A stretch of 64,000 bases of DNA. Origin: Ophiosphaerella korrae (lineage: Eukaryota; Ascomycota; Dothideomycetes; Pleosporales; Phaeosphaeriaceae). Every line of letters starts with the position of its first letter. The first letter of the stretch is position 1. The DNA lies in the NCBI GenBank assembly GCA_028456385.1, contig JALNQF010000019.1, positions 248,001 to 312,000 on the forward strand, in the 5' to 3' direction. Positions 10,758 through 22,120 of this stretch are shown here, piece by piece. The notes under the pieces are model-generated. The model searched no databases. It was not told where the DNA came from and saw only the letters and a list, made by a program, of their open reading frames with translations. The position numbers and the translations under genes are program-made.

Positions 10758-13496
10758 ATGGATCACTCCACTCTAGTCTTCGCATCCGTCTTTCCCGTCC
10801 TCTCACTCTCCCATACGACTCCTACACCAATCGCGACACCCGATTTGGGATATACGGCGCCTGGAAGCTCGTTTGGCAGCCCATATGCGGACAGGCATGT
10901 TGACGGCCCAGGGCAGCACCGAGCAGTCAAGCGGGGCCTGGCATGGAGCCATGCGACCAGATTCCTGAGCTTACCCAATGACACGTCAATTGCCCTAGGA
11001 CCCCACAGAACCAGGGAAGTTGAAGAGGCGCTGGACTATCTATTGATAGGCGAAGGCAAGAGCGAGGATGGGAAGGAAGAGAGCTTGGTAGAGTGGTATA
11101 CGAACGAATGCAGATTGCACTTTGCCAATCATGTTAGAACTGGTCTTCAACAGCTTTGGAGTAAAGAAGTGCACCTGCAGTACGCGTGGGATATTCTCAG
11201 CGAGACTCAGCGAGCAGTTGAGCAAGTGCAGACCATGTACCTCCAACCGTTTAAAGAGCACATTCTTCCCATCCTACAGCAAGGCGAAAGTGCTTCGACG
11301 ATTCGACCGAGTAAACCTAGCCAGACGGCTGAAGCAGGCTCATCAGATGCTATGAGTCAGAAGTTTCGACGCGATATCCATGCTGTATTCGCGCATAGCT
11401 TGCCGGTGCAGCGATTCTCAAAGACGCTGAGCTACGTACTCTATGATGCGGGGTGTAGATTGTTTCGCATAGACATACGGCAAGATAGACTCCAGTCCCC
11501 GTCGATATCAGAGGCTACGACAGAGTTCCGGAAACGAATGACGTTACTTCTTCAGGGCCTTGAGCACATTGGGTTAGGTGGCGACAGGGCCCAAAAGGCC
11601 TTCGCGTCTGCAATGAATAAACTACTCGACTCCTTCATTAGTAGTCACTACTTGAAGGTTGATTGGTACTCGAAGAAAAGCATCGTGCCACATCTAAGTA
11701 TGTGGATCAAGGATGGCTTTTGTCCGCTCGTGGAGCTAGTGCTAGAATGTCTGCGCTGCGAACAAAGTACTGTCTTACCTACCGAAATCACTTCATGGCA
11801 GGAAATGGCACTTCACAGACTAGGACGGGCCAGGGTGGATAATCTCTTCGACTTTGTCATCAATTGGGACAAGAGCTCAGGCGCGTTTCTCGATATCAAA
11901 GAGTATCTCAAAGTTACAGGGGCAAAACAGCACCTCACATCGAGCTTCTCACAGCAAATCTCGAGGCGGCTGTTACACCCTGGGGCTACTACGACATATA
12001 TTCTCAACGTTTATATCTCAATAATCCGCTCTTTTCATGTATTAGAGCCCAAGGGTGTGCTGCTGGAGCGCGTGGCAAGGCCTATCCGACGATATCTTAA
12101 AGAAAGAGAAGATACTGCTAGGATTATTATCTCTAGTCTTCTAACCGATTTGAGTGATGAGACAGGGACTAAGTTCTCGGCTATCAGTGAGCTCTCATAT
12201 GAGATTGCAAGCGAGATGGCGAAGCCATTTGCCAACTTTGGCAAAGATACAGATGAAGAACTCAACTGGGGAGACATGAACTGGCAGCCATTGCCACAAG
12301 ATGCTTCACCAGATTACAAAAAGTCGAAGGTGGAAGACGTCATCTGGTTCCTACTCACGCTTTGGGAGCGAGATGACTTTATCAATGAATTGAAGAATCT
12401 ATATGGAGATCATCTGCTTCGGTGTCATGATCCAGAGTATGAGAAAGAGATACGGCTGCTGGAGCTTATCAAGATGCGGCTGGGAGATGAAAAGTTGCAG
12501 GCATGCGAAGTCATGCTTCGTGATGTACTGGACTCCAAGCGTATCAACGCTTCTATTCGTGCAGCAAGTACGAAGACAGCGTCCGCTTTCCAGACACCAG
12601 AAGCTCGTATTAAGGGTCCTCAGACGCCAGAGTTTCGTCAGCCACGCACGCCACGACCGCGTCGACCTATGCAATCCACACCTCAAGTCACAGCATCTAT
12701 ATCGAGCCAACCGGCTCCTCCAGATACAACACTCAACGCACAAATCCTGTCTTCCTTCTTTTGGCCCTCACTTCGAGATGACGACTTCCGCGTCCCATCA
12801 GAAATCGACGACCTACAAAAAGAGTACGAATCGCGCTTTGAACGCATCAAGGGTATGCGCAAACTCCACTGGATGAATGCTCTCGGCTCCAGCACCATCA
12901 CCCTAACCTTCACCGACCGCACCGAAGACTTTACCAACCTAACCCCTTGGCAAGTTAGTGTGATCCACGCCTTCCAACCACTCCCTTCAGAACAGCACAT
13001 TAGCAAAACCATCAGCAAAACTGGCTCCGGCATATCCCGGAATGTCTCCGAACTCTCGCACACGCTCCAAATGGACGACGCCCTCCTCCGCCAAGCCCTC
13101 GCCTTCTGGGTCGGAAAATCCGTCCTCCGCGAAATCGCCCCGTCCAGCTACGCTGTCATCGAATGTCTGCCACGCAAGTCCTCCCAGCTCCAAGCCGATG
13201 AGGATGCCGCGGCCGCCGCAGAGGAACTTGCCGCTGTGCAGGCAGCGCAGACGACGACGGTGAAGAGTCAGAGCGATGTGTTGAGTGAGAAGAAGGACGT
13301 ATATGCGGCATTTATTATGGGCATGCTGACGAATCAGGGGAATATGGGTGCGGACAGGATTGCGATGATGATGCGGATGATGGTGCAGGGGGGGTTTCCG
13401 TTTGGGGTTGAAGAGGTTAGAGGGTTGTTGGCGGAGATGGAGAAGGGGGGGAAAGTGGTTGGTTTGGGGGGAGATGTCTGGGGTGTGAGGAAGTGA
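10758..13496 (+). CDS. apc2: Anaphase-promoting complex subunit 2 (cullin)
   Basis: Cullin-like scaffold subunit of the APC/C, the ubiquitin ligase that drives anaphase and mitotic exit; with the RING subunit Apc11 it forms the catalytic module. 912 aa, a single exon with no intron needed. N-terminal cullin repeats are followed by the cullin-homology segment at about residues 500-800, including DHLLRCHDPEYEKE and the FFWPSLRDDDF stretch that starts the C-terminal domain. The winged-helix end (ADRIAMMMRMM then GGFPFGVEEV) is the APC2 C-terminal domain that contacts Apc11. The ATG at 10758 lies just downstream of an ordinary leader. Length fits fungal Apc2. Confidence 0.92.
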   Translation: MDHSTLVFASVFPVLSLSHTTPTPIATPDLGYTAPGSSFGSPYADRHVDGPGQHRAVKRGLAWSHATRFLSLPNDTSIALGPHRTREVEEALDYLLIGEGKSEDGKEESLVEWYTNECRLHFANHVRTGLQQLWSKEVHLQYAWDILSETQRAVEQVQTMYLQPFKEHILPILQQGESASTIRPSKPSQTAEAGSSDAMSQKFRRDIHAVFAHSLPVQRFSKTLSYVLYDAGCRLFRIDIRQDRLQSPSISEATTEFRKRMTLLLQGLEHIGLGGDRAQKAFASAMNKLLDSFISSHYLKVDWYSKKSIVPHLSMWIKDGFCPLVELVLECLRCEQSTVLPTEITSWQEMALHRLGRARVDNLFDFVINWDKSSGAFLDIKEYLKVTGAKQHLTSSFSQQISRRLLHPGATTTYILNVYISIIRSFHVLEPKGVLLERVARPIRRYLKEREDTARIIISSLLTDLSDETGTKFSAISELSYEIASEMAKPFANFGKDTDEELNWGDMNWQPLPQDASPDYKKSKVEDVIWFLLTLWERDDFINELKNLYGDHLLRCHDPEYEKEIRLLELIKMRLGDEKLQACEVMLRDVLDSKRINASIRAASTKTASAFQTPEARIKGPQTPEFRQPRTPRPRRPMQSTPQVTASISSQPAPPDTTLNAQILSSFFWPSLRDDDFRVPSEIDDLQKEYESRFERIKGMRKLHWMNALGSSTITLTFTDRTEDFTNLTPWQVSVIHAFQPLPSEQHISKTISKTGSGISRNVSELSHTLQMDDALLRQALAFWVGKSVLREIAPSSYAVIECLPRKSSQLQADEDAAAAAEELAAVQAAQTTTVKSQSDVLSEKKDVYAAFIMGMLTNQGNMGADRIAMMMRMMVQGGFPFGVEEVRGLLAEMEKGGKVVGLGGDVWGVRK

Positions 13497-14538
13497 GGTT
13501 CGTATGGGGTTGCTCGGTTGGGGAGATCATAGATGGTGTAGAATAATGCGTTTGTTGATAGGCCGATATTCTGGCCGTTCCCAGGCGTTCGGGTAGTGGG
13601 CATGACTCTGATCTGGATGCTGTGGCACAGGCTTGTTGGGTATTGTTTACGAATTTCTACGGCAAGGGGTGCCTCATTCGTACTGCGGATAAGAAGGTTG
13701 CAATTGCTGTTACAGCTTGTAGAAACAAGATTCACGTAGGTATATACACGTGGCAAAGAGGTCAGATTTCACCACGATGCAATTTCACCACAGTAAAAAG
13801 ACGCCACTTTGTCACAAGAGGGTGAATAAAACCCGGGAGCTATTGTGCGCTTGGATACGCCAAAACCGTCCAAGATATCTTTGGCCAATGACCGAACATC
13901 ATCGTCAAAAATTCGTATCTAATCATGCAACCCCACTCTCTGTGCCGTCCAAATGGTACTACCGTGCCACAGCATCAACCAATTCGTAAACGGTTTCACT
14001 TATTACTCTGCTCTCTATAACATGCGACACGCATCAAGTTCCAGCAATTAGCCTCGCGGGAGTATTTCCTTGACTGTCAAGCTATATTTGGATAGTGATC
14101 CAGAAGTGTTTCAACGATGCGATGCATCAAGAGAACAAAGATGAGGAGTCGAGGACGTTGCCGCGCCAAGGTGAAGCCAAGGTGAAACTGCAACGGTCGA
14201 GAGAACGGGCCTACACAATATCCCTGGTTTATTTGCACGTGACTGTACTTCCCCACTTCTTTCCGGGTCCAGCCTCGCAATGCCCAAGTTTGTTGCATAT
14301 GCCCCTGCGGTACCCGCATTATGGCTTGAGACAGCCGTTCAGTTGGCATGCCGATTATCCATTCTCCCCTCCTACGACTCGCAGTCGAAATTCCCAGCCA
14401 TTGAAGAACATTCCAGCTGCTTTCAATCTCTCGGAGTGACAAATTTTTCTAGGTTCTGTTCGTTTTGCGCTGGGCTGGACCACTGTCGCGGGACGACTAA
14501 TATCGCTTGCTCCACCTCCACATCGGATACAGCGCACC
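13497..14538. other. Intergenic, APC2 to 2EXR-like gene
   Basis: About 1 kb with only short, overlapping open frames and no recognisable domain. I see no gene, tRNA or repeat here. Confidence 0.45.
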
Positions 14539-15543
14539 ATGGCAATGGTTCAACGAAAACCGGATAGCAAGAAATTATCCATTGCCTCCAATGGCAGTTT
14601 CGAAGAACTGTATGCCTCGCGCCAAAGTCAGCTGTTTAGGGATCTTGAGGTCTTGCTAGAACTCACACCCAGCACCTTCAGTTCGTGTCTACTATCCTTG
14701 CCAAGAGAAATTCGGGACCATGTTTTCGACTATGTTATGCCAGAAATCACGAATTTTCGCCCTGTCTTGCATACATGTTTATGGGGAGCAGACATGTCCA
14801 AGGGAGAGCCCTGGCGACACGATATTTTCGGCTACGGAACCAGAGTCGCCAACGAATGTCGCCTGCACCCAAAGCTGCTGCTAATAAACAAGCAAATCCG
14901 AGATGAACTATTAGAAAACTACTTTCGGCGCAGTAAACTAACGCTGCACGCGGAACTACGCAACACCCCACGTAATAACGACCACTTCGAATTCTCGCCA
15001 CATATCCTGCAGCTTCCGATGCTCGAGCACGTCACTCATATCCGATTCTACGTGGAATGGAACTACACCATCACAAGTTACGCAGGCAAAGAAATGCGTA
15101 CAAAGGACCAAGTCCGCGTAACCGACGACCTCCTCGAAGCCATGGACAAAATCATCGCCCCGCTCCAAGCCATCGAAACCATCGAGCTCTCCGTCCTCTT
15201 CTTCTGGAAACAGCCCTCGGGCAAAATATACAGCCTCTCCATGCAAGACCTGTTCGACCTTGAGGACATCTTCAAGCGCTACGCCGAGCAAAAATGGCTT
15301 ATGATTCTGCGCAAGAATAAGTCTTCCACTGTCATCTCGCCGAATCCGTCCGCAGGTGTGGGCTACAAGTTGTCGAGTGAGAAGAAGGGCACTGAGCAGA
15401 GTGGCGGCATGGAAATTTTTGTTAGCCAGGATTTGGAGGAGGCGATGACGGTTAGGAGGAGGAGTAATGTGGATTACTACGGGAATTATGGCATCTCGGA
15501 TCCGTTGCCGCAGCCGTGTTATAAACACGGGACTATGATTTAG
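14539..15543 (+). CDS. 2EXR/F-box-like fungal protein
   Basis: Single-exon protein of 334 aa. Residues about 53-70 read SLPREIRDHVFDYVM, the hallmark N-terminal motif of the fungal 2EXR/F-box-like families (LPxEIRxxIxxxV), followed by the usual conserved segment where a cleared list of old parent residues (HPKLLLINKQIRDE) leads into an alpha/beta region. The family is greatly expanded in filamentous ascomycetes and its role is mostly unknown; a ubiquitin-ligase adaptor role is only inferred. No signal peptide or membrane segment. The first ATG (14539) is followed two codons on by another at 14545. Confidence 0.75.
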   Translation: MAMVQRKPDSKKLSIASNGSFEELYASRQSQLFRDLEVLLELTPSTFSSCLLSLPREIRDHVFDYVMPEITNFRPVLHTCLWGADMSKGEPWRHDIFGYGTRVANECRLHPKLLLINKQIRDELLENYFRRSKLTLHAELRNTPRNNDHFEFSPHILQLPMLEHVTHIRFYVEWNYTITSYAGKEMRTKDQVRVTDDLLEAMDKIIAPLQAIETIELSVLFFWKQPSGKIYSLSMQDLFDLEDIFKRYAEQKWLMILRKNKSSTVISPNPSAGVGYKLSSEKKGTEQSGGMEIFVSQDLEEAMTVRRRSNVDYYGNYGISDPLPQPCYKHGTMI

Positions 15544-16652
15544 GATGAGGGAGCGATTCAGCGATTAGTGGATTGTGCTTGGAGTAATCAGCCCTGGCAG
15601 AAATCGACGCTGCAGCCGGACCTGGAGGTTAGTTGAGCTGTTGGTTCGAGCTTTGAGCTTGAGAGCGCGGGCCCTTGAGGGCCGTTGATCAGGCGGGTCG
15701 GGTGCTCAAAAGGTAATGTATGAACAGAACCGGTATTGTGGCTGCAGTGGAGTGACATGGCCATGGATACAACTTGCTCAACAGAGAGGAGAGTTATGTG
15801 AATAGACATGACAGTGGAGTTCAGCTATCCCAGACAAATATCTGGAAACAGTAGAGGGGGGCATGAAAATGCCAGTGTGACCTTGACACGCATCTGAACC
15901 GCGGAAGGGAGTTATATTTGGGCATCATTAGGGTTGGAATCACCCAAAAAAAGTCTTTTGAGGGCACTTTGAAAGGACATGAGGAGGGTCATTCGTAGTT
16001 GAGAGCGGGCGGGGCTATATGATATTTGTGCTTGTGTTTCACCTATTGATAAAGATGATGACAACTTTCCATTTAATTGATATAAAACAGTATGCTCCAA
16101 GCCGTGGTGTCTTTCATTCCTTGAAGTTGTAGTATGGACACGACCTGACTGTGCCGCTAATCGCTAAATCGAGCGAACTGGTAGAGGGTAGCAAGGATAC
16201 TACTTCGCAAGTTCAATTAAGAAAGCTCGGTCTGTCAACTCGCAGGTAATGCTCCGCAGGTATTATTAGATGAGGTCAGAACAACCTTCGTCAACAATAG
16301 TCTTAGCTTTCGGGTCTTGTATCCTGAAGCTATAACCGACCGGCAGGCAGAACCCCCTTCACCCAGCATATCCCCCAATTGAGGTAGAAATGGTAAGCAG
16401 TAAGGATGCATGGCGTGATGCAATCCACTCATATCGGTTATAGTCTGACACGGACCCACAGTTTCTCGGTCGGACAAAATACTCGGTTCCAAGCTAGTTC
16501 AACCATGATGCACATAATAGATGACTAAAAAAATTTCCTAACCAAAACCATTCAGCCCTTGATTAGTTGGAGCAAATTATTGCCCATCTGTCTTTCTTCT
16601 GCAAGCCGCTTTGTGGCGTTTTTTATCACAATCAATAGTATTTCTTAAATCC

Positions 16653-16669
16653 GGGGGGGGGGGGGGGGG
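16653..16669. repeat. Poly-G tract, 17 nt
   Basis: An uninterrupted run of 17 G in the intergenic region. Length may be affected by sequencing error. Confidence 0.85.
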
Positions 16670-16876
16670 ACCGAGAGACACAATGCAGTGTCACCAACAG
16701 GGGCCTTATGCAGATCTCGGCCGAGGTTAATCAACAACTAACCGATGGGGTATGGGGAGAGCTGGTTGCTAGAGTACTTGTATTGATCAAATACGTGTAT
16801 ATTCGTGAGTCACAGTATTCCGACGAGAAAGCGAGTGTACAGTGAATAAGAGTGAAAACAAGCTCAATGAAGGCCT

Positions 16877-16902
16877 GGGGGGGGGGGGGGGGGGGGGGGG
16901 GG
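16877..16902. repeat. Poly-G tract, 26 nt
   Basis: An uninterrupted run of 26 G, only about 210 bp from the 17-nt tract and on the same strand. Homopolymers this long are unstable and error-prone in sequencing. Confidence 0.85.
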
Positions 16903-17569
16903 CATATGAGCCGGTGGAGAATAAATCTGCAGAAGAAATTCCCCACAGTTTTAGACCCACATTTTTTGTTTTGCTTTTTGATTTTTTTTAGTTGCAAGAT
17001 GGATTGAGAGAGTCTTCTCATCGTCAAGGTTGGGCACCAACACTGGGAATTGCTGCACGTGTATACTATTATGAACTTGAGAATGTTTTCTAGTAGATAT
17101 TTCTTTGACTCCTACTCAACCAGGTAATCGGTATCTGTGGCGAGCTGACCGGGCTTTACAATATACCATATACGGATTTATCGGTGATTATTGGCTCTTA
17201 CTATATAGTATGCTGGATGCGACCAACCGGGAATACGGCACTTGATCCTATGACATTTGCTGCTACCTTGCAGTATCTCCTAGCTGCATTTTCTCCTGCT
17301 GTTATTACTAATGACCTATGGCATTCTGTGACATCAGCTTTTTTGTACAAAGTCTAAGGCTGGCTTTACCGGCCTCCATAACAAGTCCAAACAAACACAT
17401 TGCGGCACCATTCTGCATAGACACACCTCTAGTCTCCTTTTTTTTAGCTCCCTGACGTTTCCGTCTAATATCAAAGACAATATTGCCTCTACGGCCTTTG
17501 CTCTTACAGCGTGTCCAATCGGTCCTATTTGCATAGTCTTGATACAGCTTCGAGGCTAGGAATGCCAAT

Positions 17570-19589
17570 ATGACGGTACCATCACTCTACCGTCATGCGA
17601 CAAGAAGCGAGATCATCGAGCTCGCCGTCGCTGAAGGCCATGACGCAGATATACCAACCAATGCTGGGTCAATACGTCCAGTCGTCAGCCACACCTCGAC
17701 ACGATCACGCGCCCCAGGAATCGAAGAGAAGAAGAATCACCCAACAGGCGTAGAGAAAGACGTTGAGAAAAACGCCGAATCCACGTCGATTTCAACCACC
17801 GTGGACGAACTACAAGGCCCAGAACCCGAGCCCAACAAGGTTGATTTCGATGGTCCAGACGACCTAGAGAACCCACTGAATTGGCCTTTTTCAAAGAAAT
17901 GGGGAACCGTGGTGTTGATCTCTGCCATTACTTTCCTGACGCCCTTGGCAAGTTCAATTTTTGCGCCTGGTGTCCCAGAGATCATGCGCGAGTTTGGCTC
18001 GACAAACAATATGCTAGCGGGTTTCATGATTTCGGTTTACGTACTGGGGGTAAGAGATAAGAGCCGCCGCACACGTCATCGAGGCGGTCTTTGCTAACTT
18101 GTGCATTAGTTTGCTTTCGGGCCCTTGAGTAGGTCGCTTTGATGCAGAAAAAAAAATATATATATATATATATATACATATATATGCAATGGAAATGTGC
18201 TAACGCTCAGTAGTTATTGCGCCGTTGTCTGAAATGTATGGACGATTGCCACTGTATCATGGCTGCAACCTGCTCTTCATCGTATTCACCATTGCCGCGG
18301 CACTTGCTACAAATATGAGCCAATTCATCGTGTTCAGATTCTTCATGGGATGCAGGTATCTCGCTGCGCGCTCAAACTTGCATCCCGCTGACATTTGTAG
18401 GTTTCGGAGGTGCGCCCATGGTGCTCGGAGGCGGAACAATCGCTGATCTCATGCCTCGTGAACAACGTGGAACGGCGATGGCGGTATGGTTGATGGGACC
18501 AAGTACGTGTCGGGTCCAATTTTGGCAGGTAACGAGAACTGACAGACGATTTGAGCTCTTGGGCCATGTGTCGGCCCCATAATTGGAGGATTCATGACTG
18601 TAGCAAAAGGCTGGCGCTGGAACTTCTGGTTCGTAGCAATTGTGGTATGTCGTCAAACTCGCCTGTACTGGAAACGTGGGCTCACACACAGCCCCCCCAG
18701 GCCGCTGCATTCTTCATCATGTCTTGCATCCTGATGAGCGAGACTTCTGCGCCAACCATTTTGGAGCGCAAGGCAAAGCGTCTTCGTGCCCGTGCCGAGA
18801 CTGCAAACCAAGACTTGGTGTCTAAACTTGACAGCGGCCTCACCCCGAGAGAACTTTTCACGTTTTCCATTGTCCGGCCTACAAAGATGCTTTTCCGTTC
18901 AACAATTTGCTTTGCAATCTCGTTGTACATTGCTGTAACATATGCCTACTTGTACATTCTATTCACGACCTTTACGGTTGTCTTTCGTGATCAGTACGGC
19001 TGGCATGGTAATGTATTGGGGCTTTCATTCTTAGGGTGAGAGCGTCTTGCTTGCCCATTGCAAATTCAGTCAGTCATAATACGTGCTAACCCATATCAGC
19101 ATTGGTATTGGTTCCATCGTTGGCCAATGTCTCTATATTCGCTATGGTGATAGGATTGTCCTAAAACATCTCGAGCGAGGCGACTTTCAACCGGAACACC
19201 GTCTCTACATTATGTGTGGCGGTGGTTTTCTTCTCCCCATCGGTCTCTTCATGTATGGCTGGACCGTTCAATTTCAGGCGCATTTCATTGCTCCGCTCAT
19301 ATCAACTGCTATTATTGGCTTTGGGCTGCTATTTACTTTTATGCCGGCTAGTACGTACTTGATTGACGTCTTTACAGTCCATGCAGCTAGTGCAATGGCC
19401 GCGAGCACTGTGCTACGATCACTGGCTGCAGCTTTGATTCCGTTGAGCAGTCAGCAGATGTATGCACAGATGGGGTATGGGTGGGGTAATTCGCTTCTTG
19501 GGTTTATCTCTTGTCTTCTTATTCCCATACCGTTTCTGTTTATCAAATACGGGAAGCAGATCAGAGCGAACAGTACGGTGAAGTTGTAA
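17570..19589 (+). CDS. MFS transporter, DHA1 (Tpo1-like), seven exons
   Basis: Drug:H+ antiporter-1 type major facilitator protein, 551 aa after splicing, expected at the plasma membrane as a proton-coupled exporter of polyamines or xenobiotics. The cytosolic N-terminus ends in the family motif [10 protein letters not shown]; then 12 membrane segments, with loop motif PLSEMYGR between TM2 and TM3 and GGTIADLM after TM4. Exons: 17570-18049, 18110-18128 (19 nt), 18211-18351, 18401-18502, 18556-18644, 18701-19035, 19100-19589. Intron 3 (18352-18400) fits only as a GC-AG intron, which restores MGCFGGAPM. Intron 4 must end at 18555, since the nearer AG at 18545 leaves an in-frame TGA. Intron 2 carries an AT dinucleotide repeat. 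All joins keep frame, so the gene looks intact; substrate unknown. Confidence 0.88.
18152..18186. repeat. AT dinucleotide repeat inside an MFS intron
   Basis: A short A run followed by alternating TA/AT repeats within intron 2 of the MFS gene (intron 18129-18210). Confidence 0.8.
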
Positions 19590-20234
19590 GTCACAGAGTA
19601 ATCATGTATGTAAATTCAAAGTGGCAAAAGCCCTACTCTATCAATAAAATGTTTTATTTCCAAGCCGCCTGGGGTAGGTTTTTTTAGTGTGTCAAAGGCA
19701 CTAAAGATAAGGCGTCTGGTCTTACCACAAGGGTATCCCGACTTATAAACTAGAATTCCTTGTTCCATCCTAGAGAATACAATGGGTTTCGGGTGTGAAA
19801 TACTAAGGGCTTCAGGTCCTTTTCACGTCATCAACTTAGCATCAAATATCAACCATGGCCTCATTGACATGAATTGGGGGGGGGAAGAGGCAGCGGCGAG
19901 TTATTGTGTGTGTGCAGTTGGCGAAGGCGGTGTTTGGGTGCCCATGTTACAGGGATATGTTTATGCGAGACTTGGGTATGGTGTAGTTCTAGTTTTGTAC
20001 CAGACTGACCTCTTACGTACGAATGGTGCGTATGTTACGATTGTTGAGGATAAGACTAAGTCCTTTGACATATTTCACGCATCCGGCACAAGTGTTCCGA
20101 TACCTATGGGGTTATGTGAGTAGACGCAGGCGTGCTTACAGAAGATTGATTTATCCTATAAAGTAAGCAAAAGACAGCCTACTTGGCAGAGCACCAATAA
20201 TAAACCGCTTTCCAAAGCCCACCCATCTCCCAGC
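19590..20234. other. Intergenic, MFS to cupin gene
   Basis: The two genes converge here. An open frame at 19782-20123 has no recognisable motif and I do not call it a gene. Confidence 0.45.
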
Positions 20235-20717
20235 CTACAATTTCGCCTTCTCCCTCCCTGCCTCCGCCTCCCTTTCCCCCCTAAAAACATACTCCACGTC
20301 CCCAAACCCATCCGCCGCAAAACAATAAACCCACCTCAACCCCTCACCCCCACCCCAAACCCCATGCTCCACATTCCCCGGAATAAACACCACGCTCCCT
20401 TCCCCCACCTCATGCTTCGTCCCACCAACGCTCACCACGCCGCTTCCCCCAAGCACATAGTACACCTCGGCGTGCGCATGGCGGTGCAGCGCAAGATAGC
20501 CCGCGGGACAAGACGCGTTGGTGCGCGGGGCGCAGGTTGCGATGCCGAGGGTGAGGGCGTTGGAGGGCGTTTGCGGGGCGGAGAGGAGGGTGCGCCAGGA
20601 GACGGTGCCGCGGGCGGGGATGGTGGTGGTGGTGGGGAAGGAGTGCTGGGGGTGGGCGGCGATGGCGGGGGCGTGGAGGACGATGGGTTTGGGTGTGGGC
20701 GGTGTTGTGAGACGCAT
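20235..20717 (-). CDS. Small cupin-domain protein
   Basis: Single-domain cupin, 160 aa, single exon. Cupin motif 1 is at residues 73-91 with metal ligands His78, His80 or His82 and Glu84 (LHRHAHAEVYYVLGG), and motif 2 at residues 107-120 (GSVVFIPGNVEHGV, with His118). It should bind one divalent metal in a beta barrel. The reaction is unknown: such cupins range from dioxygenases and isomerases to binding proteins. The frame is open for 94 more codons upstream, but that part is low-complexity and H/T/P-rich, so I chose the ATG at 20717. The gene is very GC-rich compared with its flanks. Confidence 0.7.
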   Translation of the reverse strand: MRLTTPPTPKPIVLHAPAIAAHPQHSFPTTTTIPARGTVSWRTLLSAPQTPSNALTLGIATCAPRTNASCPAGYLALHRHAHAEVYYVLGGSGVVSVGGTKHEVGEGSVVFIPGNVEHGVWGGGEGLRWVYCFAADGFGDVEYVFRGEREAEAGREKAKL

Positions 20718-22120
20718 GTTTTTGGGACGGGGGAGATGGTTGTGTGACGGGCGGGGAGGGTGTAGATATTTGTGCTTGGGAACATGTGGGGTAGGGTGGA
20801 GTTTGGACGGGTAGCTTTTTGAGATTGCGGATTTTATACCCGGATTTGGACTAGAGGGTGCAGGAGTTGTTACGTGTCTATATAGGAGAGAGCCTTGGAG
20901 GGTGTGGTGTGTGGTGTGGTGTGTGGTGTGGTCATGGCTGTTGGTGTTGGTGGTGAGGATTGAGAGTTGGTCTGGGCTATGCGCTTGACAGGTCGACAAT
21001 ACACAGGTTTTGCTGAATCCGGGGATGCCAATACATTAGCGAAGCAGAAACTACGCCATGTAGTCACTCTGCAGTAAGTAGCCGACATGACATGCAGTTT
21101 GAGTTTGCGAGATCCAATCGTATCAGGGGCGCAAGTAACAGTGACCACCAGCCATGATAAGTCGGGACAGTTTTTCTAAAATAAGTATAAACTTGGGAAG
21201 AATTCTAGCTGGCTCGCCTTGATTGACTAAATAAGCATTTGGTGTTGATCAAGATACGATGTTTAGGCCACTGGGACAAGACAATATACACAACAGCTGT
21301 GGTTGTAAGTAATATCATGATGTGATTATTGCAAAATGATCCCGCCCGTTTGGCCGTCCCTTGATACCGCCTTCCCAAGAGCCAGTGAGCAAAAAAGAGC
21401 GCACGAGCGTCAAGCTTGCGAAGTCCAAAGCAAAAGCATAAAAGCACATCAGAGTTCAGAACACTTACTCCAAAACACTGCTTGGACCGAGAAAAGCCCT
21501 TTCCTTCCTCCACAGGCACACACCCACAAACCGGGGCAGCCATGCGCTCCCGCACCGGCCAGGTTCGAAGCTAAAAATGGGCATGCCACGCAGGCGGCCC
21601 GGTGCGAAAGCACTGACTCGTCGGCAACCCAAAAACGGACACAGCCAGCGGTCTCGCATACTCAAACGGAGTCGCACAGAAGCAATGCCGGATACCAAGC
21701 GTCGCAAAAAAAAACAACAACAGCAAAAACAACAAAAACAAGCGTGGCCATCTAAATGCCACCTCCCCCTTGGCCAAGCGTCGGAGAAGCGCGCCATTGG
21801 CCAGCAAAGTGCGCAGGCAACTAGGGGATCGGCGGTACAGGGCGCGTTTCAGATAGTTGCCTCGTGGGCGCGCGTGGCCCCGAACTATTCTGGATTGGAC
21901 ATGCATAAGCGACGACCGAGCGACAACAGCCATCTGACATGCGGCATCGCCCAACAACCCCTTCTCCTCACCACTGTGCGACTGCGCGCCCGCTTCGAGG
22001 TATTGCGGCCATGAGTCTGGGTTTACATTCGACGTCACGCAACGTAGAGGCGCGCTGAGCGCTGAATAAGCTCTTCTTTGGCTTGGGGAAGTTCGTCACG
22101 AGGGCAGGTGGACAGGTGCT
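20718..22120. other. Intergenic, cupin to second F-box gene
   Basis: 1.4 kb between two divergent genes. There is a GTGTGGT-type short tandem repeat at about 20897-20932 and an A/C-rich low-complexity stretch at about 21700-21740. Overlapping open frames on both strands in the GC-rich part have no known motif. Confidence 0.45.

Larger units (their letters stand above)
15544..17569. other. 2-kb intergenic region with two poly-G tracts
   Basis: No coding region that I can support. The region is moderately AT-rich and holds two pure G homopolymers (16653-16669 and 16877-16902). It ends at the promoter of the MFS gene. Confidence 0.5.

Noticed and set aside
20718..20999. N-terminal extension of the cupin frame
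   Set aside because: His/Thr/Pro low complexity, no conservation expected, and a better ATG lies at the start of the folded part.
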